The position numbers were made by a program, and so were the translations under genes. From Litorilituus sediminis (lineage in GTDB: Bacteria > Pseudomonadota > Gammaproteobacteria > Enterobacterales > Alteromonadaceae): a DNA stretch of 64,000 bases. A model generated the notes under the pieces. The model had not been told where the DNA came from. It was given only the letters and a program-made list of their open reading frames with translations, and did no database searches. The stretch spans positions 2,604,001 to 2,668,000 of the forward strand of contig NZ_CP034759.1 in assembly GCF_004295665.1 (NCBI RefSeq), read 5' to 3'. Positions 54,611-63,987 of the stretch are shown here, piece by piece (position 1 is the first letter of the stretch; every line of letters starts with the position of its first letter).

Positions 54611-57250
54611 ATGATGTATAAAAAATCTAGAGTTTTCCTTAGCTGTGCAGCAGCTCTCTCCATTGCTACACCTGCCATTGCACAAGAAGAGTCAATTGAA
54701 CGTATTGAAGTGACTGGCTCAAAAATTAAACGCCTTGATTTAGAATCGGCAAGCCCAGTCACTGTTATTGAAGCTGCCGATATTGCTATGTCAGGCTTAT
54801 CTAATGTTGAAGAATTGTTGCAAGAACTTACCGTATCGGCGGGCCCTGCGGGTAATGCCACCAACGCCTATTGGACAAGTAATGGTTATGCCACCGCGCA
54901 AATTAACTTACGCGGCTTAGGTATCAAACGTACTTTAACTTTGCTTAATGGTCGTCGCCTCGTTGCTGGCGGTACTGGTGCCAATGACAGCCCAGATTTA
55001 AACATGATCCCTGTGGCACTCATTGAGCGTATTGAAGTGCTTACCGATGGTGCTTCTGCCATTTACGGTGCTGATGCCGTTGCTGGCGTGGTTAATATTA
55101 TCACTAAGCAGTTTTTTTCTGGTGGCGAGTTCTCTGCTAAAGGCGGTATGACAGCTGAAGGTGATGGTAAAAACAAAGAAGCTAACTTGTTGTTAGGTGG
55201 TAACTTTGATCGTGGTAATGCTATTTTAAACATTAACTATGTTGATAATGGCAGCGTTTTACAATCTGCCCGTAATACTTGTCCGTTAACCGAAGAAGAT
55301 GGCAAGCTGGAGTGTTTTTATTCAGGCCGTACTATAGGTGGTCGAGCTAGTTTAGCTGATGGCTCTGAAGTGCAATTTAACCAAGATCCTAATGGTGATG
55401 GTAATAGTTATGAAGCCTACAGCAATGCTAAACATGGCTATAACTGGTTTGAATCGTTAAATTCTTATAGCCCAATGAAGCGCTTGAATATCGCCTCTAT
55501 GCTTAATTACGATATTAATGATGATGTTAAGCTTTCAGCTGAAGTGATTTATGCCAATCGACAATCTAGCCAAATAGTGACGCCGCGTAGTTTCAAAAAT
55601 ATCAGCGTTAGTAAAGACTTTGTTTATAACCCGACAGGGCAAGATCTCGTGCTGAAAAGCCGCCGAAATGTTGAAGTGGCGGATCCAGAATTTTATCAAG
55701 AAACCAATACCTTGCAGTCTAGCCTAGCGCTAACAGGTGTCTTGCCAAATGATTGGTCATGGCTGTTAAGTTACAGCTACGGGCGTAATACCGGCATTGA
55801 TGGCTGGAGTTACGATATGAATGATGAGCGGGTAGAACAAACCTTAGATGCTTCAGTGTGTAGTGTGGCTGCTGATGCCGCTATTCCTTGTGGTGATTAT
55901 TTTGGCGCTTATGAGCTATCACCCCAGGTACTTGATTACGTAACCTACCAACGTGAAGGCAGCGGTGGTAACGAAATGCAAGCATTTCAAGCTCAGCTTA
56001 ATGGTGATTTGATGGCGTTAAGTGATGGCTACTTATCTTTTGCTGCAGGCGTTGAGCATAGAAAAGAGCAAGGCTGGCGAACACCTGATGCTATTGCGCA
56101 TTTAAATGGTGAAGAAGACCCAATTTCAGGTAGTTATGATGTAAATGAAGCTTTTGTTGAGTTTGCTGTTCCTATCATTAGTGATAAAGCGTGGGCAAAA
56201 AGCTTACATGCAGAAGTAGCGCTACGTTATTCGGATTACTCAACCTTTGGCTCAGATACCACTCATAAACTTGGCTTAACGTGGCAAGTTACTGATAATT
56301 TTATGTTACGCTCGGTAAAATCAACCGCGTTTAGAACGCCAACTATCACAGAGCTTTTTGGTGGCACTAATACCGAAAACCTTATCACTATTGACCCTTG
56401 TGATGGCGCTACAGGTACTATTTTAAAAAATTGCCTCGCAGATGGCGTGCCAGCTGACTTTGCTCAACAAGGTTCAACCATTAAAACAGGTGTCGGTGGT
56501 AACCCAGAAGTAGAGCCAGAAACGGCTGATACCTTTACCTTAGGTATGGTGTGGCAAGCTGGCTTTGCGGAAGATTTATCAATTACCTTAGATTACTTTG
56601 ATATTGAAATTGATAATGCCATTAACTCGGTTGCAGGCTCAAATATGTTGCGTTTATGTTATAGCGATCCGGTAGCCTATCAGGCCTATTGTAATAATTT
56701 TCAGCGTGATCCAGTAAACAAACAAGTCACCTCATTGTTAAAGCGTCCAATGAATGCTGCTAGCGAAGAAGTTGCTGGTGTTGATGTTAATGTCAGTTAT
56801 AAGGCGCAGTTTGATTCGGTATTATTTGGAGCAAACTGGAATACCACACATTTACTTACCCATGAGAATACTGCTTTTGCCGGCGCGGAAACAGAAGAGC
56901 TACTGGGTAAAATCACTGCAGATCGTGGTAGCTTCGCCGAGTGGAAATCAAACCTTAACTTAACGGCAAGTTTTGATGTTTGGCAATTCGCTTATAGTAT
57001 TCGCTACATTGGTGAAGCGGATGATGAAAACGGTGGTGGTCCAATTGGTCGTTCTGTACCGAGCGTTACTTATCATGATATACAGCTGAAATGGAGCTAC
57101 TCTGATAGCTTATACCTTTCAGCGGGCATAGATAATTTATTTGATAAAGAACCGCCATATTTAACTTCTTGGAATGATGCCAATACTGATGTATTTACTT
57201 ATGACACGGTTGGTCAACGCGGTTATGTATCACTGAATTATCAGTTTTAA
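54611..57250 (+). CDS. TonB-dependent outer-membrane receptor
   Basis: 879 residues. A signal peptide ('FLSCAAALSIATPAIAQEES', cleavage after 'AIA') is followed by the plug domain: 'IERIEVTGSKIKR' (TonB-box-like start), 'AQINLRGLGIKRTLTLLNGR' and 'RIEVLTDGASAIYGADAVAG'. The barrel runs to the terminal 'GYVSLNYQF' ending in phenylalanine. It takes up a large or scarce substrate using TonB energy. No substrate-specific neighbour (such as a SusD) is present; the type resembles those for glycans, peptides or aromatic compounds. ATG at 54611, with a second at 54614. Confidence 0.92.
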   Translation: MMYKKSRVFLSCAAALSIATPAIAQEESIERIEVTGSKIKRLDLESASPVTVIEAADIAMSGLSNVEELLQELTVSAGPAGNATNAYWTSNGYATAQINLRGLGIKRTLTLLNGRRLVAGGTGANDSPDLNMIPVALIERIEVLTDGASAIYGADAVAGVVNIITKQFFSGGEFSAKGGMTAEGDGKNKEANLLLGGNFDRGNAILNINYVDNGSVLQSARNTCPLTEEDGKLECFYSGRTIGGRASLADGSEVQFNQDPNGDGNSYEAYSNAKHGYNWFESLNSYSPMKRLNIASMLNYDINDDVKLSAEVIYANRQSSQIVTPRSFKNISVSKDFVYNPTGQDLVLKSRRNVEVADPEFYQETNTLQSSLALTGVLPNDWSWLLSYSYGRNTGIDGWSYDMNDERVEQTLDASVCSVAADAAIPCGDYFGAYELSPQVLDYVTYQREGSGGNEMQAFQAQLNGDLMALSDGYLSFAAGVEHRKEQGWRTPDAIAHLNGEEDPISGSYDVNEAFVEFAVPIISDKAWAKSLHAEVALRYSDYSTFGSDTTHKLGLTWQVTDNFMLRSVKSTAFRTPTITELFGGTNTENLITIDPCDGATGTILKNCLADGVPADFAQQGSTIKTGVGGNPEVEPETADTFTLGMVWQAGFAEDLSITLDYFDIEIDNAINSVAGSNMLRLCYSDPVAYQAYCNNFQRDPVNKQVTSLLKRPMNAASEEVAGVDVNVSYKAQFDSVLFGANWNTTHLLTHENTAFAGAETEELLGKITADRGSFAEWKSNLNLTASFDVWQFAYSIRYIGEADDENGGGPIGRSVPSVTYHDIQLKWSYSDSLYLSAGIDNLFDKEPPYLTSWNDANTDVFTYDTVGQRGYVSLNYQF

Positions 57251-57274
57251 CTAGTAATGATTGACAGTGTAAAG

Positions 57275-57303
57275 AAAAGCCAGTGCACTTAGCACTGGCT
57301 TTT
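57275..57303. terminator. Bidirectional rho-independent terminator
   Basis: AAAAGCCAGTGC (57275-57286) pairs exactly with GCACTGGCTTTT (57292-57303) around ACTTA. It separates the TonB receptor from the convergent gene whose stop lies at 57306. Confidence 0.88.
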
Positions 57304-57305
57304 CA

Positions 57306-57758
57306 TTAAATGCGGTAGCTATCAAGTTTATCAAAGGTACTTTTGATGGGGCTTGAGCTTAAGTCAGTTTTGATGGGCAGTAAGTGTAGTACGGTGGCTA
57401 TAGCGTCAATAACCGCAAAAATAAGTAGTAGTGGGTAAGCACCAGTGAGGCTATATTGAATCAAGGTCAGAGAGAAAGCCAACCTTAAGTAGCCTTCAAA
57501 TCGGCCTAAGTGAATATTATTAGCATGTTGCCAGCGCCAATAAGCCCAGCCTACACCTAATATTCCTAACATCTGAATAAACATAAGATCGATTAGCTGG
57601 GGTTCAAGCCAATATTGACCACCTAAAAGTACATTAATATGGGCAAGCGTGGCAATATGCAGTTCGTTGGCAAGCGGGATAGTCATAGGTAATAAAGCGA
57701 TCACATCATAGATACAAAAAGTTCTAATCATGCGACGGTAATTGCGTTTGTCTAACAT
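57306..57758 (-). CDS. Small four-helix membrane protein, uncharacterised
   Basis: 150 residues with about four hydrophobic helices (about 12-30, 55-75, 90-110, 110-125). Sequences such as 'MIQMLGILGVGWAYWRWQ'-like 'LMFIQMLGILGVGWAYWRW' show tryptophan-rich membrane segments. I do not recognise a family. It lies 50 bases downstream of the FAD monooxygenase gene on the same strand, suggesting a common operon and perhaps a shared hydrophobic substrate. The ATG at 57758 is the first in frame. Confidence 0.7.
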   Translation of the reverse strand: MLDKRNYRRMIRTFCIYDVIALLPMTIPLANELHIATLAHINVLLGGQYWLEPQLIDLMFIQMLGILGVGWAYWRWQHANNIHLGRFEGYLRLAFSLTLIQYSLTGAYPLLLIFAVIDAIATVLHLLPIKTDLSSSPIKSTFDKLDSYRI

Positions 57759-57808
57759 AAAGCGTCCTGAAGTTTAAGTGATAATAAAATTGCTATTAAT
57801 GTTGCCGC

Positions 57809-58954
57809 TTACGCTGGTGCTAATATGAGCTTGGCCCAATCTTTCTTTAAGCGTCTTTCACCATTAAACTTCATCATATTTCTTACTAAAATTTGCCCCA
57901 CTTTCGAGCGACTGAGTTGAATTGCCTTCAAACGTTGCTCTCCTGCCATTTGCACCGACTTAACACGGGAAAATCGTCTTACTTGGTATGAATTTAGAGC
58001 CGATGGCACGTTATCACAGTTGGCTAAGCAGTCGGCTAATACTACAGAGTCTTCTAGCGCGATTGCTGCCCCTTGTGGTTGTGTTGGTATTAAGGTGTGA
58101 GCTGCATTGCCAATTAATACCGTATTGTGATGAACCCAGCTATTCATATTAAGGCTTTTATATGGTGTGATAGGGCTCAGTTGGCTATTGCTATCTATAC
58201 GTCGTAAAACATCGGCTAATTTTCCTTTAAAATGACCAAAGAGTTGGTTAATTAATGGGAGTGCTTGTTTATGCTCTTTTATAAGTGATTGATTAAAAAC
58301 AAATGGGCAATATAGTAGATTGTTATCAATTGGTAGTAATGATGCTGCGCGGCCTTTACCAATAAAGTAGTTTGCCTGAAGCATAGTTACAGGCTTAGGT
58401 AGGATCAACTGTGTACAGTAAAGACCACTGTCAACAAGACTAGATTGCTTAAAGAATTCCTGACGTACATAGGAGTTGATGCCATCAGCAGCAATCACTA
58501 AATCGTAATCTTTACGCTCGCCATTGGTAAAAGTAACCTGTGTAGTTTGGCTTTTGGTTTTTATTTCCGCTATAGCGAGATTAAATTGAATAGCGTTTTC
58601 TGGTAGCCAGTCTGCCAATGAGTTAAGTATCTGTGCTTTATGCACAGATAAAAATTCGGCACTTTCCGGGAAGTGCTTGTTTTTGGAGAAATCCATTAAT
58701 AGGCGATTTTTTTCGTCGCGATATTGAATGCTATTGACAATAAAAGCTTGTTCTTTCAGTTGTGCGTATATGCCTAGTTCTTTACTTGCTTCGACAGCAT
58801 TCGAGGTGAGTAGTAGGCCTAAAGCCTCAGAGCTTAGCTGAGAGTGCTTTTCAATAATGTCAGCGTTTAGCCCTTTAAGTTTTAATGCTAGATATGTTGC
58901 TAAGCCGGCAATACCTGCGCCGACAATCAGTATTCGACTATGATGACAAATCAT
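57809..58954 (-). CDS. FAD-dependent monooxygenase (UbiH/PHBH-like)
   Basis: 381 residues of the aromatic hydroxylase-like FAD family. 'RILIVGAGIAGLATYLALK' is the FAD-binding GxGxxG (from G12), 'DLVIAADGINSYVRQEFF' the DG motif, and 'VLIGNAAHTLIPTQPQGAA' the third FAD motif, which reads GN instead of the usual GD. It would insert oxygen into a ring or small molecule using NAD(P)H. I use the ATG at 58954 with GGA seven bases upstream; the frame extends to a TTG at 58966. It is divergent from the AraC-type regulator at 59118, which probably controls it. Confidence 0.85.
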   Translation of the reverse strand: MICHHSRILIVGAGIAGLATYLALKLKGLNADIIEKHSQLSSEALGLLLTSNAVEASKELGIYAQLKEQAFIVNSIQYRDEKNRLLMDFSKNKHFPESAEFLSVHKAQILNSLADWLPENAIQFNLAIAEIKTKSQTTQVTFTNGERKDYDLVIAADGINSYVRQEFFKQSSLVDSGLYCTQLILPKPVTMLQANYFIGKGRAASLLPIDNNLLYCPFVFNQSLIKEHKQALPLINQLFGHFKGKLADVLRRIDSNSQLSPITPYKSLNMNSWVHHNTVLIGNAAHTLIPTQPQGAAIALEDSVVLADCLANCDNVPSALNSYQVRRFSRVKSVQMAGEQRLKAIQLSRSKVGQILVRNMMKFNGERRLKKDWAKLILAPA

Positions 58955-59117
58955 AAAAACGTCCAATGTTAATAAAACTTATTTACCTGAATAGGTTAGC
59001 AAAGAGCAGCAATAACTCGGTAGACTTTACAAAGCCCAAAAACTGTCTAAAAAGTCAATTCATTAATAGCTTTAGTTTGGGTATACTGTATAAAATCCAC
59101 TGTAAGGTTTTGTATTG

Positions 59118-60143
59118 ATGAAATTTTCTCCTTCTTTATCATCTTCGAACATCATTGTTAATATGCTGATTGAATCGTCAAAAAAACTAAATTTACCTAT
59201 TGAAAGCTTATTAGCATTACTGCCAAATGAAAGCCGGCAAAGTGCTAGCGAAAAAGTGAGGTTGCCGTTAGATGCCATTACAACCGCTTGGCAATGGTTT
59301 ACCGAGCATGGTCAAGATGAAAATATTGGTTTACGTTTAGCGGATGCGACACCGCTTACTTCCCAGACTATGCTGACATATTTGGTGATGAGCTGTAAAA
59401 CCTTTGAAGATGTTATGGATGCTATTGTTAAATATCAATGGTTTATTTGTGATAGTAGCGCAATTAGCGTTAAAAAAGTTGCGCAAGAGTGTCATATGGA
59501 GTTTGAGTTTTCTGTGTGCACGAATCAAGAATTTAGGCACCAGGCGGAATATGCCATGTTATTGATTCATCATTGGCTACAAGATTTACTTGGTCGGGCT
59601 TGGCATATCAAAGAGGTTAACTTCACCCACCCTGAGCCTGACGATATTACGATGCATAAAGCGCTTTTTGACAGTAAACTGAAATTCTCTGCACAAAAAA
59701 ATGTTTTAAAGTTTGATACTAGCTTGTTATCGCACTCAATTCGCTATGCAAATGAAGAACTTAATTCTATTTTGCAAGCCCAGGCAAAAAGCTTGAAATC
59801 CTATATTGCTCAAAGAGAAGTGGTTGTGGCTGCTGGCCAGTTTATTAAAGCGCAGCTGAGTTCAGGTCATGTTGTTTTAGAAGATGTCGCGCAACATTGT
59901 CAGCTTTCTGCCAGGCAGTTAAAGGACTTACTTGAGCAGCAAGGGACAAATTTTAGAGAACTAGTAGAGCAAGAAAAGATAGCGCTAGCACAAAACTTGT
60001 TGGCAGATAATGAACTAAGTATTGCTCAGGTCAGTGATGCTTGTGGCTTTGCTGAGCCGAGTATTTTTAATCGTGCTGTTAAACGTTGGTTTGCTGTCAC
60101 ACCGAGTCAACTTCGTCAGCGCTTAAAAGAAGAAGTGTGCTAG
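59118..60143 (+). CDS. AraC-family transcriptional regulator with arabinose-binding-type N-terminal domain
   Basis: 341 residues. The N-terminal 200 residues match the arabinose-binding domain class of AraC regulators ('GLRLADATPLTSQTMLTYLV' and 'TFEDVMDAIVKYQWFICDSS'), and the C-terminal ~100 hold the double helix-turn-helix: 'LEDVAQHCQLSARQLKDLLE' and 'SIAQVSDACGFAEPSIFNRA' then 'VTPSQLRQRL'. Start ATG at 59118 with AAGG ten bases before. It is divergently transcribed from the FAD monooxygenase and the small membrane protein, its likely targets. The effector is unknown. Confidence 0.9.
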   Translation: MKFSPSLSSSNIIVNMLIESSKKLNLPIESLLALLPNESRQSASEKVRLPLDAITTAWQWFTEHGQDENIGLRLADATPLTSQTMLTYLVMSCKTFEDVMDAIVKYQWFICDSSAISVKKVAQECHMEFEFSVCTNQEFRHQAEYAMLLIHHWLQDLLGRAWHIKEVNFTHPEPDDITMHKALFDSKLKFSAQKNVLKFDTSLLSHSIRYANEELNSILQAQAKSLKSYIAQREVVVAAGQFIKAQLSSGHVVLEDVAQHCQLSARQLKDLLEQQGTNFRELVEQEKIALAQNLLADNELSIAQVSDACGFAEPSIFNRAVKRWFAVTPSQLRQRLKEEVC

Positions 60144-60153
60144 CACACTTCTT
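60130..60153. terminator. Palindromic terminator-like hairpin after the AraC-type gene
   Basis: AAGAAGTGTGC (60130-60140) pairs with GCACACTTCTT (60143-60153); the stop codon TAG lies in the centre. T-run is short, so termination may be weak, and it lies between convergent genes. Confidence 0.5.
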
Positions 60154-60174
60154 TAAGTGGATTTGTATATATCT

Positions 60175-60612
60175 TTACTTAACTGTAATGGTAATTTTTT
60201 CAGAAACCACAGCTGGGCTATGTGGTATATGCATATGATCACCTAAGATTAGCTGTAAAGTGTGCTCACCTTTAGGTAATGTTAATTGGGTTTCAGTTTG
60301 TCCGCCGCCAAAGTGCTTAACATCACTGCCTAATGGGCGATCTAACGGTGGTAACTCTTTGGCATCAACTAATAAATGATGATGGCCTGTGTGTTTCTTT
60401 TTCAAGCCAGCAGGTGAAACGCCCATGTTCTTTAAGCCAAACTTTACCGTAAAAGTTTCACTGACAGTGGCGCCATCTTTTGGTGAAATAATATAAGCTT
60501 GCGCTGATTCTGGTGCTACTGATTGTGGCATGCTGGTTTTATGGTTGTCATAAGCAAAAGCGGCAGGACTAAGTGCGATTGATAATAGGGCTAGTTTGGC
60601 GTATTTGTACAT
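60175..60612 (-). CDS. DUF4399-domain secreted protein
   Basis: 145 residues with a signal peptide ('MYKYAKLALLSIALSPAAFA') and a compact beta domain: 'YIISPKDGATVSETFTVKFG', 'HTGHHHLLVDAKELPPLDRP', 'HFGGGQTETQLTLPKGEHTL' and 'LILGDHMHIPHSPAVVSEKI'. The many histidines suggest metal (copper or iron) binding, but that is only inferred. The start is ATG at 60612 with AAGGAG seven bases upstream; the frame extends further but without a ribosome binding site. Function unknown. Confidence 0.82.
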   Translation of the reverse strand: MYKYAKLALLSIALSPAAFAYDNHKTSMPQSVAPESAQAYIISPKDGATVSETFTVKFGLKNMGVSPAGLKKKHTGHHHLLVDAKELPPLDRPLGSDVKHFGGGQTETQLTLPKGEHTLQLILGDHMHIPHSPAVVSEKITITVK

Positions 60613-60673
60613 TGAATAACTCCTTGCAAGTATTTTGGCTCCGTCATAGAGCATTTATTATTAAGCGCTAAAG

Positions 60674-60723
60674 GTAGCGGGGTAACGGCTAGCTGTCAAT
60701 TTTAAGGCTAGCTTTATCGCTAC
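60674..60723. repeat. Two-part hairpin upstream of DUF4399
   Basis: GTAGCG (60674-60679) pairs with CGCTAC (60718-60723), and GCTAGC (60688-60693) with GCTAGC (60707-60712), giving two six-base stems with an internal loop. Significance unknown. Confidence 0.3.
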
Positions 60724-60923
60724 TAAAAAATAAAGTTTATTAAGAAAACTTTCACTATTAATTTCATCTGACTGGTTGAACAGTTGCTAGATACTAGTAT
60801 TACTCGCTTATGTTTTTTTGTTATTTGCAGCTGTAATTTTTCTTTAAAAAAAGTTTAATAATACGCTGGTAATCACAGCCAATTCTGATAATCTCTTAGC
60901 TCGTTATTTTCAGTTGATTACTT

Positions 60924-60952
60924 TTTACCCAATCAAGAATGACGCGGATAAT
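60924..60952 (+). promoter_or_regulatory. Putative sigma-70 promoter of polA
   Basis: TTTACC (60924-60929), 17 bases, then GATAAT (60947-60952). The expected start point near 60959 falls on the first DnaA box. Confidence 0.4.
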
Positions 60953-60957
60953 ACTTT

Positions 60958-60966
60958 TTATCCACA
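60958..60966 (+). promoter_or_regulatory. DnaA box TTATCCACA at the putative polA start point
   Basis: Exact match to the strong DnaA-binding consensus. It overlaps the expected transcription start of the promoter at 60924-60952. Confidence 0.5.
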
Positions 60967-61051
60967 CTAAATAAAAATAAAAAAAATAAGTACCGAAGGA
61001 CATAGGTACATGTATTTTTCTAACTAAATCATAGTGATAAAACAAAATAAG

Positions 61052-61086
61052 CAAAATAGAGTTAAAATCTATTTTGGCGATTTTTT
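61052..61086 (+). terminator. Terminator-like hairpin with T-run in the polA leader
   Basis: CAAAATAGA (61052-61060) pairs exactly with TCTATTTTG (61068-61076) around GTTAAAA; GCGA and six T follow. It lies about 125 bases before polA and could act as an attenuator or end a short leader RNA. Confidence 0.5.
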
Positions 61087-61102
61087 GTGCCTGTTCACAA
61101 GG

Positions 61103-61111
61103 TTATCCACA
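61103..61111 (+). promoter_or_regulatory. Second DnaA box TTATCCACA in the polA leader
   Basis: Exact consensus, preceded by a related TGTTCACA-type sequence at 61092-61099. Together with the box at 60958 it suggests DnaA control of polA. Confidence 0.5.
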
Positions 61112-61209
61112 GGCAGGCTTAATAAAGCAAGCGAAGAAAGTGGTGGCAGACCCTGCTTTGTGGCATGCTTATCACTTCTAGTCATTTTTAATAAATTTAG
61201 CTCTCTCTT

Positions 61210-63987
61210 ATGTCAAATTCAGCAAACCTATCACCGCTTATTTTAGTTGACGGTTCTTCTTATTTATTCAGGGCATATCACGTTCCTTACTTGCAGGCGT
61301 TATCAACGGCCAGTGGCCAGCCAACCGGGGCAATTACGGGTGTACTTAATATGATCCGCAGCTTAAAAAAAGATTACCCAAACGGTAATGTTGTGGTGGT
61401 ATTTGATGCTAAAGGTAAAACCTTTAGAAGTGATATGTACCCAGAGTACAAAGCAAATAGGCCACCCATGCCGGATGATTTACGTAGCCAAATTGCACCG
61501 CTGCATGAAATTATTGAAGCCATGGGCTTGCCTTTACTGGTTGTGCCTGGCGTAGAAGCTGATGATGTTATTGGCACACTAGCAAAACAAGCCAGTGAGC
61601 AAGGTATAGAAACGGTTATTTCAACTGGTGATAAGGACATGGCGCAATTAGTCACAGAGCATGTTCGCTTGATCAACACTATGACTAATGTAGAACTTGA
61701 TGTTGACGGTGTTATTGAGAAGTTTGGCGTTAAACCTGAGCAAATTATTGATTATTTAGCGTTAATGGGTGACAAAGTCGATAACATACCAGGTGTTGTA
61801 AAATGTGGCCCTAAAACCGCAGTAAAGTGGCTGACAGAGCATGGCACGCTTGAAGGTGTGATTGCTAATGCCGACAAAGTTAAAGGCAAAATAGGTGAGA
61901 ATCTACGTGATGCCCTTGAGCAGTTGCCCTTGTCTTATCAATTAGCGACCATTAAATGTGATGTAGAGCTTGAGCAAACTGCTGAGCAACTGCAACCAAC
62001 AGCAGCTGATGTTGAAAAGTTGACTGAGCTATATCAGACCTTTGAATTACGACGCTTATTAGCTGAGCTAACAGGGAGTTCTGATTCTGAGCCACAAGAA
62101 ACAAGTAAAGCTAAACCAAAACAAGCAAAAGCAAGTACTAGTGATGAAGTGATAGTACAGGCAGTTGAGGTTAGCGAAACTCAATACCAGATTATTTATA
62201 ATCAAGACGAATTTCTAACCTGGCTAGCTAAATTGAAAGAATCAAAACGTTTTGCCTTTGATACTGAAACCACCAGTATTGATTACATGCAAGCGGAATT
62301 GGTTGGTTTATCTTTTGCTTGCGAACCAGGCAAGGCGGCTTATGTGCCGGTTGCTCATGATTATGTTGGCGCACCAGAGCAATTATCACGTGATTGGGTG
62401 TTAGCACAGTTAAAGCCACTATTAGAAAGTACTGAAATATTAAAAATAGGTCAGAACCTTAAATACGATATTAATGTATTAAGTCATTATGATATTGAGG
62501 TTCAAGGTATTGCCTTTGATACTATGATTGAGTCTTATTGCTTTAACAGTATTGCCACGCGCCACAATATGGATGCGTTAGCAGAGAAGTATTTAGATCA
62601 TAAAACCGTTCACTTTGAAGATATTGCAGGTAAAGGCGCGAAACAACTTACCTTTAATCAAATTGATATTGAAAAAGCAGGACACTATGCCGCAGAAGAT
62701 GCTGATATTACCTTAAGGTTACACTTAGCTTTATTCCCTGCCCTTGAGCAATTATCAGAGCAATTAGCGGTATTTAATGACATTGAAATGCCTTTACTGC
62801 CAGTGTTAGCACGTATGGAACAAGGTGGCGTATTAATTGATAGCGATTTATTGGCAGAGCAAAGCCAAAGCCTAGGGCAAAGATTAGCTGCGTTAGAAAT
62901 TGAAGCACATAACCTTGCTGGACAAAGCTTTAACCTAAGTTCGCCTAAGCAGTTGCAAAAAATTCTCTTTGAAGATTTAAAGATTCCGGTCATCAAAAAA
63001 ACGCCTAAAGGGGCGCCATCAACTGCTGAAGAAGTGTTGCAAGAGTTGGCGTTAGACTACCCATTACCGAAAGTGATATTGGAGAATCGTGGTTTAAGTA
63101 AATTGAAGTCTACTTATACCGACAAACTGCCATTAATGGTTAGCAGCAGAAGTGGTCGCTTACATACTTCTTATCATCAAGCAGTTACTGCGACAGGGCG
63201 TTTATCGTCGACAGAGCCAAATTTACAAAATATTCCAATTCGTAGCGAACAAGGGCGAAAAATTCGTCAAGCCTTTATCGCGCCAAAAGATCATAAGATA
63301 GTGGCGATAGATTACTCGCAAATTGAATTGCGCATTATGGCGCATTTATCTAATGATAAAGGGCTAGTGACAGCCTTTAGTGAAGGTAAAGATATCCATA
63401 AAGCCACCGCGGCGGAAATTTTTGCTGTGCCGCTAGATCAAGTAACTAGCGAACAACGTCGTAGCGCTAAAGCGATTAACTTTGGTTTGATTTATGGTAT
63501 GTCAGCTTTTGGTTTAGCTAAGCAATTACATATAGGTCGTAATCAAGCGCAAGAATATATGGACATGTACTTTAAGCGCTATCCGGGTGTTTTGACTTAT
63601 ATGGAAGAAACGCGTGAACAGGCGAGTAGTCAAGGTTACGTAGAAACCATTTATGGTAGACGTTTATATTTACCTGATATTAATGCCCGCAATGGTATGC
63701 GTAAAAAGGCCGCAGAGCGTGCTGCTATCAATGCCCCAATGCAAGGTACAGCGGCTGATATTATTAAGAAAGCTATGCTAGCAGTTGATACTTGGTTACA
63801 AGAGCAAGCAGACGATAGAATAAAAATGACCATGCAAGTGCATGATGAACTTATCTTTGAAATTCATCAAGATATAGTGGAAGAGACCACGCAAAAGCTG
63901 GTTGAATTAATGAATAACGCTGCTGAGCTTAGCGTGCCTTTAATTGCTGAGGCAGGCATGGGTGATAATTGGGATGAAGCACATTAA
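61210..63987 (+). CDS. polA: DNA polymerase I
   Basis: 925 residues, close to the usual ~928. The 5' nuclease domain starts 'LILVDGSSYLFRAYHVPYLQ' and includes 'GVEADDVIGTLAKQ'. The 3'-5' exonuclease domain has the intact DxE motif in 'FAFDTETTSIDYM', with 'HYAAEDADITLRLH' as Exo III. The polymerase domain shows 'DYSQIELRIMAHLS' (motif A), 'RRSAKAINFGLIYGMSAFGL' (motif B) and 'MQVHDELIFEI' (motif C). The ATG at 61210 has no strong Shine-Dalgarno. It fills gaps and repairs DNA, removing RNA primers. It ends 13 bases before the window edge. Confidence 0.97.
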   Translation: MSNSANLSPLILVDGSSYLFRAYHVPYLQALSTASGQPTGAITGVLNMIRSLKKDYPNGNVVVVFDAKGKTFRSDMYPEYKANRPPMPDDLRSQIAPLHEIIEAMGLPLLVVPGVEADDVIGTLAKQASEQGIETVISTGDKDMAQLVTEHVRLINTMTNVELDVDGVIEKFGVKPEQIIDYLALMGDKVDNIPGVVKCGPKTAVKWLTEHGTLEGVIANADKVKGKIGENLRDALEQLPLSYQLATIKCDVELEQTAEQLQPTAADVEKLTELYQTFELRRLLAELTGSSDSEPQETSKAKPKQAKASTSDEVIVQAVEVSETQYQIIYNQDEFLTWLAKLKESKRFAFDTETTSIDYMQAELVGLSFACEPGKAAYVPVAHDYVGAPEQLSRDWVLAQLKPLLESTEILKIGQNLKYDINVLSHYDIEVQGIAFDTMIESYCFNSIATRHNMDALAEKYLDHKTVHFEDIAGKGAKQLTFNQIDIEKAGHYAAEDADITLRLHLALFPALEQLSEQLAVFNDIEMPLLPVLARMEQGGVLIDSDLLAEQSQSLGQRLAALEIEAHNLAGQSFNLSSPKQLQKILFEDLKIPVIKKTPKGAPSTAEEVLQELALDYPLPKVILENRGLSKLKSTYTDKLPLMVSSRSGRLHTSYHQAVTATGRLSSTEPNLQNIPIRSEQGRKIRQAFIAPKDHKIVAIDYSQIELRIMAHLSNDKGLVTAFSEGKDIHKATAAEIFAVPLDQVTSEQRRSAKAINFGLIYGMSAFGLAKQLHIGRNQAQEYMDMYFKRYPGVLTYMEETREQASSQGYVETIYGRRLYLPDINARNGMRKKAAERAAINAPMQGTAADIIKKAMLAVDTWLQEQADDRIKMTMQVHDELIFEIHQDIVEETTQKLVELMNNAAELSVPLIAEAGMGDNWDEAH

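Larger units (their letters stand above)
60613..61209. other. Long intergenic region between DUF4399 and polA
   Basis: About 600 bases without a supported gene. It contains an imperfect hairpin (60674-60723) in the leader of the DUF4399 gene, a putative polA promoter (60924-60952), two exact DnaA boxes (60958-60966 and 61103-61111) and a hairpin plus T-run (61052-61086). The polA-side half is rich in A and T. Confidence 0.6.

Noticed and set aside
61034..61246. 70-residue ORF across the polA leader and start
   Set aside because: Begins at GTG without a ribosome binding site, overlaps polA out of frame and covers the hairpin and DnaA box; no protein-like composition.
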